From the NCBI RefSeq assembly GCF_003813775.1, contig NZ_RPDH01000002.1:744001-808000 (forward strand): DNA of 64,000 nucleotides, given 5' to 3'. Shown one piece after another: positions 53,752 to 62,099 of the stretch. The translations under genes and the position numbers were made by a program. The stretch's first letter is position 1, and each line of letters starts with the position of its first letter. The notes under the pieces were generated by a model. It was not told where the DNA came from and ran no database searches. It worked only from the letters and a program-made list of their open reading frames with translations. This DNA is from Chitinophaga lutea (lineage in GTDB: Bacteria; Bacteroidota; Bacteroidia; Chitinophagales; Chitinophagaceae).

Positions 53752-54837
53752 ATGCGAAAAACATGCTTCTTCCTGCTCCTGCTGATTTCTTCTTTCGCCC
53801 ACGCGCAAAAACTCCGTGTAGCCGTGGCCGGTATCAGTCACGGGCACACCGGCTGGATATTGGGCCGGGGCGATAAAGGCGACCTGGAACTGTGCGGCAT
53901 TTATGAGCCAGATACGGCACTGGCCCGCCAAACGGCCCGGCGTTACGGTTTCCCCGACAAGCTGTTCCATACCAGCCTCTCCGCCATGCTCGACGCAGTG
54001 AAACCCGAAGCCGTATTGGGTTTCGGCTCGGTATTCAGCCACCTCTCCGTGGTAGAAGCCTGCGCGCCGCGCGGCATTCACGTCATGGTGGAAAAACCGC
54101 TGGCCGTGAGCCTCGATCATGCGCTCAAAATGCAGGCGCTGGCGAGTAAACACCGCATCCACCTGCTCACCAACTTCGAAACCAGCTGGTACCCGTCCGT
54201 CGAAAAAACGTTCCAGCTGTGCCTCGACAGTAACTATACCGGCGCCATCCGCAAAGTGGTGATACACGATGGCCACCAGGGACCGAAAGAGATCGGCTGC
54301 AGCCCGGAATTCCTCGCCTGGCTGACAGACCCGGTAGGCAATGGCGGCGGCGCGCTGATAGACTTCGGCTGCTACGGCGCCAACCTCATGACCCGCCTGA
54401 TGCGCGGCCGGCAGCCCCTTGCGGTCACCGCCGTCACCCGGCAATTCAAACCGCAGGTATACCCGAAAGTAGACGACGATGCCACCATCGTGGTGGATTA
54501 CGGCGATGCGCAATGCATCATCCAGGCGTCGTGGAACTGGCCTTTTTCGAGAAAGGACATGGAAGTGTACGGCAACAAAGGCTACGTGTTCGCACCGGAT
54601 AAAAACACCCTGCTGCTGCGCAACCATGAAAAACTCCCGGCCATAAAAAAACAGGTAACGGCTGCAGACATCCCCGTGTATGAGGATCCTTTCCGTTACC
54701 TGTTCGATGTGGTGAGAGGAAAAATAAAAGTGGCGGACGACGGCCTGTATGCCTTATCCAACAACGTCACCGTAGTGCGCATCCTGGAAGCCGCCAGAAC
54801 ATCCGCTAAAACCGGCAAAACGGTGCGGCTGCGATAG
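53752..54837 (+). CDS. Secreted Gfo/Idh/MocA family oxidoreductase
   Basis: The 361-residue product has a Sec-type signal peptide (MRKTCFFLLLLISSFAHAQ), not a Tat one, then the Rossmann start LRVAVAGISHGHTGWILG, where the usual GxGxxG is altered. EKPLAVSLDHALKMQALA is the canonical EKP motif, and the C-terminal domain includes GNGGGALIDFGCYGANLMTRL. Residues after 290 form the substrate-binding sheet. Because NAD-binding proteins normally need Tat export, Sec export here is odd and suggests a tightly bound or absent cofactor. The frame is open far upstream but the signal peptide sets the start at 53752. It is convergent with the sulfatase gene, 10 bases away. Confidence 0.87.
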   Translation: MRKTCFFLLLLISSFAHAQKLRVAVAGISHGHTGWILGRGDKGDLELCGIYEPDTALARQTARRYGFPDKLFHTSLSAMLDAVKPEAVLGFGSVFSHLSVVEACAPRGIHVMVEKPLAVSLDHALKMQALASKHRIHLLTNFETSWYPSVEKTFQLCLDSNYTGAIRKVVIHDGHQGPKEIGCSPEFLAWLTDPVGNGGGALIDFGCYGANLMTRLMRGRQPLAVTAVTRQFKPQVYPKVDDDATIVVDYGDAQCIIQASWNWPFSRKDMEVYGNKGYVFAPDKNTLLLRNHEKLPAIKKQVTAADIPVYEDPFRYLFDVVRGKIKVADDGLYALSNNVTVVRILEAARTSAKTGKTVRLR

Positions 54838-54847
54838 CGGCTGCATA

Positions 54848-56359
54848 TCAGCCTTTTTCCATGATGGCCTCGGCCTCTTTATCGTCGTATGTTTTGATCA
54901 GTTCGCGCAATTGCTGCTTCAGCCCGGCCGTAATTTTTTCATATCCTTTTGCACCGTAGAGGTTTTTCACCTGCTGCGGGTCTTTCTGCAGATCATACAG
55001 CTCCCAGGTTTCCGCCTGGCCGTAAAACCGCACGAGCGTGTACCGCGCCGTACGCAGCCCGAAATGCGGGTATACATGATGCGGCTCGGGGAACTCATAA
55101 TAGTGGTAATAAGCGCCTTTGCGCCAGTTGGCCTTGTTGCCGCCCTGTTTCACCAGCGGCATGAACGACGTGCCCTGCATCTCCGCCGGCGCGGCTACGC
55201 CTGCAATGTCGAGGATGGTCGGCGCCCAGTCGACGTTCGTCATCAGCTCGTTCACCACCGTACCGGGTTTGATCACGCCGGGGTAACGCACCACGAAGGG
55301 CGTTTTGAGCGACTCCTCGTAAATGAAACGTTTATCGAACCAGCCGTGCTCGCCCAGGTAAAAACCCTGGTCGGAGGCATACACCACAACGGTATTTTCA
55401 GCCAGCCCCGACTTGTCGAGGTATTCGAGTAAACGGCCGATGTTACGGTCGAGGGAGTTAGCGGTGGACAGGTAATCTTTCAGATAACGCTGGTATTTCC
55501 ATTCCGTGAGGGCTTTGCCGCTGAGTTTCTTTTCGTCGAACTCCCTGCTCACCTTGTCGTAATAACCACGGAAGGTTTCTTTTTCTTTAGGCGTGAAGCG
55601 GTTGTAGACGAAGCGGTCGTAATCGGCATGCACCTTCAGGTCTTCTTTGAGGCGCATCGTTTTTTCGATGCTCATATCCTGGTTCTGGGCCGCTTTCCGG
55701 TTGGCGTAATTGTCGTGGAAGTTCGGGGGCAGCGGGAACGTTACGTTATCATATGCACCGAGGTCCTGCAAATCGGGCAGCCACTCGCGGTGCGTGGCTT
55801 TGTGGCCCACCACCAGCATGAAGGGTTTGGAGGTATCGCGCTTTTCGAGCCAGTTGATGGAAAAATCGGTCACGAGGTTGGTCACATAGCCCGGCACCTG
55901 TTCTTTTTTCTCGCCGATCTCGATAAAGTCGGGATTGAAATAATGCCCCTGGCCCGGCAGGATGCGCCAGTAATCGAAGCCTTCCGGCATGCTGCCCAGG
56001 TGCCACTTCCCTATCCAGGCGGTCTGGTACTGGTTCTGCCGCAACACCTTGGGAAACAGCATCTGCGTCACGTCGAATTTCTTCTCGTTCAGCGTGTAGC
56101 CGTTCTTGTGGCTGTATTTGCCCGTGAGCAGTGTTGCCCTGCTCGGCCCGCAGATGGAATTGGTGACGAGGGCGTTTTTGAATATCGCCCCTTCCCGCGC
56201 GATGCGGTCGATGTTGGGCGTTTTCGCCAGTTTGCCGCCATAGGCGCTGATGGCCTGGAAGGCATGGTCGTCGGAAAAAATAAAAATCACGTTCGGTTTG
56301 CGGGTCTGCGCGAAACCGCTGGTAGCGGCCAGCAACAGCAACACTGTCAGGAATCTCAT
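54848..56359 (-). CDS. Secreted sulfatase (formylglycine type, CGPSR)
   Basis: The 503-residue product has signal peptide MRFLTVLLLLAATSGFAQ. The alkaline-phosphatase-fold core has VIFIFSDDHAFQAIS (metal Asp30, Asp31) and the activation motif ICGPSRATLLTGKYSH with Cys70, the residue oxidised to formylglycine. Further features are AWIGKWHLGSMPEGFDYW, VVGHKATHREW and YASDQGFYLGEHGWFDKR. C-terminal residues include WELYDLQKDPQQVKNL, typical of S1 subfamilies acting on sulfated polysaccharides. It is the last gene of a three-gene operon. No sulfatase-maturing enzyme is visible in this window. Confidence 0.94.
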   Translation of the reverse strand: MRFLTVLLLLAATSGFAQTRKPNVIFIFSDDHAFQAISAYGGKLAKTPNIDRIAREGAIFKNALVTNSICGPSRATLLTGKYSHKNGYTLNEKKFDVTQMLFPKVLRQNQYQTAWIGKWHLGSMPEGFDYWRILPGQGHYFNPDFIEIGEKKEQVPGYVTNLVTDFSINWLEKRDTSKPFMLVVGHKATHREWLPDLQDLGAYDNVTFPLPPNFHDNYANRKAAQNQDMSIEKTMRLKEDLKVHADYDRFVYNRFTPKEKETFRGYYDKVSREFDEKKLSGKALTEWKYQRYLKDYLSTANSLDRNIGRLLEYLDKSGLAENTVVVYASDQGFYLGEHGWFDKRFIYEESLKTPFVVRYPGVIKPGTVVNELMTNVDWAPTILDIAGVAAPAEMQGTSFMPLVKQGGNKANWRKGAYYHYYEFPEPHHVYPHFGLRTARYTLVRFYGQAETWELYDLQKDPQQVKNLYGAKGYEKITAGLKQQLRELIKTYDDKEAEAIMEKG

Positions 56360-56371
56360 TGTTCTTTTGTT

Positions 56372-57997
56372 TTAAATGGGTTTGCTCAGGCGTTGTTTAT
56401 CTTTCAGTAATTGTGCTTTCAGTTTTTCGTAATCGATGTCCTGCACGGCCTTCCGGCTGTCGATCGCCTGCACCGCCGCCGTGGCCGCGCTTTGCCCCAG
56501 TATCATAAACACAGGCTCCATGCGGATGGAACCGTACGCGATGTGGGAGCTCGATACGCAAACGGGCACCAGCAGGTTGCTGCAATCCTCTTTCTTCGGG
56601 ATGATGGCGCCGTATTCGATTTTATAAGGCTCTTCGGCATGCACGCCGATGTCTCCTTCGTTCTGTACGAATCCTTCGGGCGTCACGTAACGTTGGGCAT
56701 GGTGGGCGTCGAGCGTGTAGGAACCCATACCTACCGGCTGCAGCACCGGTTTTTTGCTGAGCGTTTCATGCTCCGTCATCACCGCCTGGCCGATCATGCG
56801 CCGGGCTTCGCGGATGTAGAGCTGGTGCGGCCAGCCGCCGTTGTCTTTGAACTCGTCTTTCGGCAGGCCCCACTGCCGCATTTTCTGTTGCACATCGGCC
56901 GGCATGCGCGGGTCGTTGCTCATGAAATACAGCAGCCCTTTCTGGTAACGCTCGTGCTCGGCGATAATCTCTTTGCGGCGGGCGTACGACGCTTCGGGAT
57001 AATCGTAGTTCATGCCGATATTGTCCGTGCTGAAAGGGCCGTGGTTATTGGTATCCGTTTTCCGGTTGGGAATGGGATCGTACTTGGAAAAGGTTTCGCG
57101 CCAGCCGCTGTCGAACACCCGCAGCAGCAGTTCGTACTGCGCCGGGTCGTAGCCTGCGGGTTTGGGGAAAGGTATGCGGTTGTCAGGGTGATTGCTCAGG
57201 CACATCCGGAAACAATAGGCCTGGATGCGTTTGTCGCCTTCGCCTTTCACGCCGGGCGGCTGGTTGGAGATCTTCGGCAGCAGTCCGCTTTTCGGGTCGC
57301 CGGGCACTTTATAGGGGCTGATCTTCATGGCGAAGTGATGGCCGTGATGGAATACGCCCGTCTGGATACCGTTGAAAGTTTCGTTGTATACGCTGTTGGC
57401 TTCACGGCCCACGTGATATTTCACGCCGGCGGCGGCCATCAGGTCGCCCTCATACGTGGCGTCGATGAACATTTTGCCTGTGAAGGTTTTTCCGCTGAGG
57501 GTAGTAATGGAAACCACGGCGCCGTTCTTTTTCACCACGCCGTTGTCCCGGTTCAGCCATTCGTTGCGCAGTACGGTAATGTTATGTTCTTTCACAAAAT
57601 CCTCGAACACCTTTTCGGCCACATGCGGTTCGAATATCCACATGGTGCGCTCGGAGCCGTCCATGGCCGGCGTGCCCTGCCCCTTGTTGCCGTACTCCGT
57701 CTGTTTCTGCCATTGCCAGGCGCCGGGCTGCTGGTAATGCATGTATACACGGTGGTAAAACTCCCGGGCCAGCCCGCCGATCACGGATTTGTCGCCCGTG
57801 TCCGTGAAACCCAGGCCCCCGGCCGACAAGCCGCCCAGGTGCGTATCGGGCGATACCACGATCACGGATTTACCCATCTGCTTCACCTGTACGGCGGCGG
57901 TAATGGCGGCGGAAGTGCCGCCGTAGATGATCACATCGGCCTGTTGTGCGAACGAAGCCTGTGCCAGTAATAAAAAGAATACAAATACCTTTTTCAT
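56372..57997 (-). CDS. Secreted FAD-dependent oxidoreductase (FAD_oxidored family)
   Basis: The 541-residue product has signal peptide MKKVFVFFLLLAQASFAQQ. The dinucleotide-binding motif follows at once as VIIYGGTSAAITAAVQVKQMGKSVIVVSP, then GGLSAGGLGFTDTG, the family's GKMFIDATYEGDLMAAAGV, and the C-terminal MEPVFMILGQSAATAAV. This family (PF12831) is frequent in Bacteroidota glycan loci and was first described in xanthan-lyase-associated proteins; the substrate is unknown. It lies between two sulfatase genes, starting 12 bases upstream of the one that follows it in the operon. Confidence 0.88.
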   Translation of the reverse strand: MKKVFVFFLLLAQASFAQQADVIIYGGTSAAITAAVQVKQMGKSVIVVSPDTHLGGLSAGGLGFTDTGDKSVIGGLAREFYHRVYMHYQQPGAWQWQKQTEYGNKGQGTPAMDGSERTMWIFEPHVAEKVFEDFVKEHNITVLRNEWLNRDNGVVKKNGAVVSITTLSGKTFTGKMFIDATYEGDLMAAAGVKYHVGREANSVYNETFNGIQTGVFHHGHHFAMKISPYKVPGDPKSGLLPKISNQPPGVKGEGDKRIQAYCFRMCLSNHPDNRIPFPKPAGYDPAQYELLLRVFDSGWRETFSKYDPIPNRKTDTNNHGPFSTDNIGMNYDYPEASYARRKEIIAEHERYQKGLLYFMSNDPRMPADVQQKMRQWGLPKDEFKDNGGWPHQLYIREARRMIGQAVMTEHETLSKKPVLQPVGMGSYTLDAHHAQRYVTPEGFVQNEGDIGVHAEEPYKIEYGAIIPKKEDCSNLLVPVCVSSSHIAYGSIRMEPVFMILGQSAATAAVQAIDSRKAVQDIDYEKLKAQLLKDKQRLSKPI

Positions 57998-58082
57998 AAT
58001 AAGACGTGGAGATGAAAATCCCCAATATAATAATTTTCCATCAGGGATGCATGTTATTTCAGCACCTGCGGGATGAGCGGCA

Positions 58083-59567
58083 TCATGGCTTTGCGGCCAC
58101 TTTCGGCTCGAGGAATTCCCATTCCCTGATATGGGCCGGCCGGTGCTCTTTTTTCACGATTGCGTCGAACTGCTGCAACAACGCCGGGTGTTGCGCCGCG
58201 ATGTTTTTTTCTTCCGCCGGATCGGCCGCCAGGTCGTACAGTTCCCAGGGGCTGTTGCGGTTCGCTTTCAGCCCGGTTTTGATCGCCTTCCAGTTGCCCA
58301 TGCGGATGGCCACCTGCCCGCCTTTTTCGGGGTATTCGAAATATACGTACGGCCGCTGCGCCTGTTGCCGGGTGTTGCCCGTCATCGCCGGCAGCAGCGA
58401 AATACCGTCGTTCGGAGGCGCCTTGATACCCGCTATCGCGGCGATAGTCGCCATCATATCATACTGCACCGATAACAGCGACGTGGTGGTGCCGGCGGGG
58501 ATCTTCCCCGGCCAGCGGGCGATCAGCGGTTCGCGGATGCCGCCTTCGTAGAGGTCCATTTTCAGGCCCCGCAGGCCGCTGACGCTGTTGAAGAATTTTG
58601 CGTTCACCCCGCCGTTGAAAGTAGCGCCGTTATCGCTCGAAAACATGATCACCGTATTGTCGTCCAGCCCGAGTTTTTTAACCTGTTCCATGATGATGCC
58701 CACCTGCGCATCGAGATAGGTGATCATGGCCGCGTACGTGCTGAGCGGATACCTGGCGGGCGCATAACCGTCCTGGCCGTAATACGGTTTTTCGTCAAAC
58801 TGTCCGACATAGGCCTGCACCGCCGCACCCGGCGCCTGCAGCGATACGTGCGGGAGGGTGTAAGGCAGGTAGAGGAAAAACGGGGTTTTACCCTGCTGCT
58901 GCATAAAACGCAGCGCCTTGCCGGTCATCACATCGATCGCGTATTCCTGCCCGTTGTACGCTGCAAAATCCGCGTCGGTGGCCTTGCCGGGGTCGAGCCG
59001 TTTGTGCACGTCCATCGGCGGGTTCCGCAACGAATCCCAGCGCCCGTTTTCCCAGAGATGGCTGGGGTAGAAATTATGCGACTGCTTCTGGCAGAGGTAG
59101 CCGTAAAAATAATCGAAGCCCTGCGCGTTGGGGCTGCCGGTGGTGTTGTGCATGCCCAGGCCCCACTTGCCTACGGCGGCGGTATGGTAGCCCGCCTCCT
59201 GCAGCATTTTTGCGACGGTGAGGGTGCCTTCGGGGAGGGGCATCTGCCCGCCTTCCAGCGAATCGGCGAAACCACCCAGCTCATAGTTGCCGCGGATGTA
59301 AGAATGCCCGCCATGGCGGCCCGTCAGCAGCATACACCGGGCGGGAGCGCATACCGGCGTGCTGGTATAAAAATTCGTGAACCGGACACCTTCCTTCGCC
59401 AGCCGGTCGAGGTACGGGGTTTTGATTTTCTGCTGGCCGTAAGCGCCCAGCTCCCCTACCCCTAAATCGTCTGCATAAATAAAAATGATATTGGGCGCGC
59501 GTTTTTGCGCAAATGCCGCCGAAGCGGCTAACAAGAGCCCGCAACTGAACAGAATAGCTTTTTTCAT
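58083..59567 (-). CDS. Secreted sulfatase (formylglycine type, CAPAR)
   Basis: The 494-residue product has signal peptide MKKAILFSCGLLLAASAAFAQ. The active site motif is PVCAPARCMLLTGRHGGHS with Cys73; the usual CxPSR has Ala for Ser, a known and still convertible variant. Other landmarks are IFIYADDLGVGELGAYGQ, AAVGKWGLGMHN, FLYLPYTLPHVSLQAPG and MFSSDNGATFNGG. It is the first gene of the sulfatase, oxidoreductase, sulfatase operon, with a TATTTTAG box at 59606-59613. The two sulfatases differ clearly in sequence, suggesting different sulfate positions on one polymer. Confidence 0.94.
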   Translation of the reverse strand: MKKAILFSCGLLLAASAAFAQKRAPNIIFIYADDLGVGELGAYGQQKIKTPYLDRLAKEGVRFTNFYTSTPVCAPARCMLLTGRHGGHSYIRGNYELGGFADSLEGGQMPLPEGTLTVAKMLQEAGYHTAAVGKWGLGMHNTTGSPNAQGFDYFYGYLCQKQSHNFYPSHLWENGRWDSLRNPPMDVHKRLDPGKATDADFAAYNGQEYAIDVMTGKALRFMQQQGKTPFFLYLPYTLPHVSLQAPGAAVQAYVGQFDEKPYYGQDGYAPARYPLSTYAAMITYLDAQVGIIMEQVKKLGLDDNTVIMFSSDNGATFNGGVNAKFFNSVSGLRGLKMDLYEGGIREPLIARWPGKIPAGTTTSLLSVQYDMMATIAAIAGIKAPPNDGISLLPAMTGNTRQQAQRPYVYFEYPEKGGQVAIRMGNWKAIKTGLKANRNSPWELYDLAADPAEEKNIAAQHPALLQQFDAIVKKEHRPAHIREWEFLEPKVAAKP

Positions 59568-59642
59568 ACAAACATTTTAGGCGAATACGCCCGTCAGGAA
59601 TCGCACTAAAATAATACAGAAACATTATCTTATTTTCACAAA

Positions 59643-60203
59643 ATGCTGAACATCCAATTCACCCCCTTCCCGGAACTGGCCACCGAGCGCCTCGTGCTGC
59701 GCAGGATGCGGCCCGCGGACGCCCCGCAACTTTTTGTGCTCCGTTCCGACCCGGAAATGATGCAGTTCATTCCCCGCCCGCTGCACCAGACCGAAGCGGA
59801 CTCCCTGGCGCTGATCGACCTTTGTAACGATACGGCCGATAAAAACGATGGCATCAGCTGGGCCGTCACGGAAAAAGGGAAAGACGTGCTCATCGGCACT
59901 ATCGGTTTCGTGAAAATCCAAAAAGAACATTTCCGCGCCGAAGTGGGCTATATCCTCCACCCCGCCATGCAGGGCAAGGGCATCATGAAAGAAGCGCTGG
60001 CCACCGTTATCGATTACGGTTTCCGGGAAATGAAACTGCACTCCATAGCAGCCATCGTCGACCCCGCCAACACCGCTTCCGCCATGCTCCTCGAAAAATC
60101 GGGCTTCATGAAAGAAGGGCACTTAAGAGAACACGAATTCCTGCTGGGGCGGTTCTGGGATTCGGTGATTTATTCGAAGCTGAAGTATTCCTTTGAACTG
60201 TAA
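59643..60203 (+). CDS. GNAT family N-acetyltransferase (RimJ/RimL type)
   Basis: The 186-residue product starts MLNIQFTPFPELATERLVLRRMRPADAPQLF, the typical opening of RimJ/RimL-like acetyltransferases. The acetyl-CoA loop is GYILHPAMQGKGIMKEAL, followed by HSIAAIVDPANTASAMLLEKSGFMKEGHLREHEF. It may acetylate a protein N-terminus or a small amine. It is 16 bases upstream of the next gene and is co-directional with the KptA cluster; a direct role there is not evident. Confidence 0.92.
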   Translation: MLNIQFTPFPELATERLVLRRMRPADAPQLFVLRSDPEMMQFIPRPLHQTEADSLALIDLCNDTADKNDGISWAVTEKGKDVLIGTIGFVKIQKEHFRAEVGYILHPAMQGKGIMKEALATVIDYGFREMKLHSIAAIVDPANTASAMLLEKSGFMKEGHLREHEFLLGRFWDSVIYSKLKYSFEL

Positions 60204-60219
60204 TAAAGATTGGCCAAAA

Positions 60220-60630
60220 ATGGATCCCATCACATTATACCGGCCGGTTGGCCTGAAGGAACTGGAATTGATCCTGGACACCGGCGCAACAGCATTCCCG
60301 CCACGATTACATTGGCAACCGATCTTCTACCCGGTTATGAACCAGCCGTATGCAGAACAGATTGCCCTGGAATGGAACACCCGGGATGAATTTTCCGGCT
60401 ACTGCGGCGCTGTTACCGCTTTTGATCTGCCTTCCGGGTTCCTTAGCCGCTACGACGTTCAGAATGTAGGTGGCGAAATACATAACGAATTGTGGGTACC
60501 CGCGGAAGAACTCAGCGAATTCAACCAACAGATATCCGGAGGTATCAGGGTCGTGAAAGTGTTTTTCGGCGACCGCTTCAAAATGCCGGAACATCCCGCA
60601 ACCGCCGCACTGCTGCGGCGGTTCCGATAA
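60220..60630 (+). CDS. ADP-ribosylation/crystallin J1-like protein
   Basis: The 136-residue product starts ITLYRPVGLKELELILDTG after the initial M-D-P. FPPRLHWQPIFYPVMNQPYAEQIALEWN, SGYCGAVTAFDLPSGFLSRYDVQNVGG, HNELWVPAEELSEFNQQI and GIRVVKVFFG complete a small single domain. This pattern matches proteins commonly named ADP-ribosylation/crystallin J1, which are thought to belong to an ADP-ribosyl-related fold but have no confirmed enzymatic role. I use the ATG at 60220; an in-frame TTG at 60193 overlaps the upstream gene. The next gene, kptA, also handles ADP-ribosyl chemistry, so the neighbourhood supports the assignment. Confidence 0.65.
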   Translation: MDPITLYRPVGLKELELILDTGATAFPPRLHWQPIFYPVMNQPYAEQIALEWNTRDEFSGYCGAVTAFDLPSGFLSRYDVQNVGGEIHNELWVPAEELSEFNQQISGGIRVVKVFFGDRFKMPEHPATAALLRRFR

Positions 60631-60676
60631 AGCATTATGGCGCGGAGAAACGATCCCCCCAACGAAAAGAGATACC

Positions 60677-61222
60677 ATGAACGAAAAAGAAAAAAAACAC
60701 ATCAGTAAATTCCTCAGCCTGGTGCTGCGCCATCAACCCGAAACCATTTCAATTCACCTGGACGAAAACGGCTGGACCGATGTGGAAACGCTCATTCACC
60801 AAGCTGCGCTCCATGGTGTCCGTTTTACAAAAGAGGAACTGGATGAAGTGGTGACAACGAATGACAAACAGCGATTCGCGTTTGACGATACACATACCCG
60901 CATCCGCGCCAGCCAGGGGCACTCCGTTCACGTCGACCTGGCGCTTACACCCGCCATCCCGCCGGATGTATTATATCACGGCACCGGCAGGCAACTGCTC
61001 CCGCTCATCCGCGAACAGGGCCTCCTCAAAATGGAACGCCAACACGTACACCTGAGCATCGCGCAGGAAACAGCGCTGCAGGTAGGCAGGCGAAAAGGCG
61101 ACGCGGTAATATTGACGATACTGGCAGGCCGGATGCATGCGGCCGGCACTACGTTCTTCCTCTCTGAAAACAATGTTTGGCTTACAGACCATGTGCCGCC
61201 GCAATACATAGAATTTAATTAA
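60677..61222 (+). CDS. kptA: RNA 2'-phosphotransferase (Tpt1/KptA family)
   Basis: The 181-residue product transfers an internal RNA 2'-phosphate to NAD+, giving ADP-ribose 1'',2''-cyclic phosphate. The N-terminal winged-helix half has SKFLSLVLRHQPETISIHLDENGWTDVETLI with Arg18-His19, and VTTNDKQRFAFDD with Arg66. The NAD-binding half has VLYHGTGRQLLPLIREQGL and VGRRKGDAVILTI, as in Tpt1/KptA. All four expected Arg/His positions appear present. In bacteria its physiological RNA is unknown; fungi use it in tRNA splicing. It lies in a run with the ADP-ribosylation-like gene (46 bases upstream) and a phosphatase gene (9 bases downstream). Confidence 0.93.
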   Translation: MNEKEKKHISKFLSLVLRHQPETISIHLDENGWTDVETLIHQAALHGVRFTKEELDEVVTTNDKQRFAFDDTHTRIRASQGHSVHVDLALTPAIPPDVLYHGTGRQLLPLIREQGLLKMERQHVHLSIAQETALQVGRRKGDAVILTILAGRMHAAGTTFFLSENNVWLTDHVPPQYIEFN

Positions 61223-61231
61223 ATTCACCGC

Positions 61232-61966
61232 ATGCCCAGAACCATCGTGATCGGCGATATACACGGCGCGCTCAGGGCGCTGGAACAACTGCTCGGCAAA
61301 ATCGGCCCGCGTGAAGACGACCGCTTCATTTTTGTGGGCGACTATGTGGACGGATGGTCACAGTCTGCCCAGGTCATCGCCTATCTCATCGAATTCGAAA
61401 AACAACACGACTGCATTTTCCTGCGCGGCAATCACGACGACTGGTGCGAAACATGGCTCAGCGGCCGCGAGGCCGACCCGGCATGGTTGTTTCATGGCGG
61501 GCAGTCGACCGTAGAAAGCTATGCAGCCATCACACGGGAAGAAAGGCAAACACATCTCCGCTTCTTTTATAAACTCCGCAATTATTACGAAGACGAGCAG
61601 AACCGCCTCTACATTCACGCCGGCTTCACATCGATGCACGGGCCCGGCAAGGAGCGCGATAAAACGGACTTCATGTGGGACCGCACCCTCTGGGAAATGG
61701 CCCTCAGCATGAATAAACGGCTTTCAAAAAATTCACTCCTCTATCCCAAGCGCCTGAAGCTGTTCAGGGAAATCTACATCGGCCACACGCCTACCATCAA
61801 CTACGACCAGGATGTGCCGATGAACGGCTGCAACGTATGGAACGTAGATACCGGCGCCGCCTTCACCGGCCGGCTCTCCGCCATGGACGCCGATACCAAA
61901 AAGGTACTGCAATCGGATGTAGTGCAACGGCTGTATCCTTTCGAAAGAGGCCGGAACGGCGGATGA
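61232..61966 (+). CDS. Calcineurin-like (PPP-type) metallophosphatase
   Basis: The 244-residue cytosolic product has the full PPP signature: VIGDIHGALRAL near 6, FVGDYVDGWSQSAQVIAYL, LRGNHDDWCETWL and the late IGHTPTINYDQD, giving a two-metal site. It resembles bacterial serine/threonine phosphatases and ApaH-like enzymes. Its start is 9 bases after kptA, so it may dephosphorylate a product of the same pathway (for example the ADP-ribose phosphate from KptA) or an RNA end. That link is inference. Confidence 0.88.
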   Translation: MPRTIVIGDIHGALRALEQLLGKIGPREDDRFIFVGDYVDGWSQSAQVIAYLIEFEKQHDCIFLRGNHDDWCETWLSGREADPAWLFHGGQSTVESYAAITREERQTHLRFFYKLRNYYEDEQNRLYIHAGFTSMHGPGKERDKTDFMWDRTLWEMALSMNKRLSKNSLLYPKRLKLFREIYIGHTPTINYDQDVPMNGCNVWNVDTGAAFTGRLSAMDADTKKVLQSDVVQRLYPFERGRNGG

Positions 61967-62099
61967 TTTTGCAGGGCATGCAATTTTTCCCGCCAGTTAT
62001 ACGCTCATTCATACCAGATACCAGATATGCCTTTCTCATGAACTTAAATGGGCCTAGTTTGCGGCCCGATTTAATTGTTAACACCCCAAACCGAGTTTT

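Noticed and set aside
56411..57970. 519-codon open frame antisense to the FAD oxidoreductase
   Set aside because: The opposite strand has the dinucleotide-binding motif and signal peptide.
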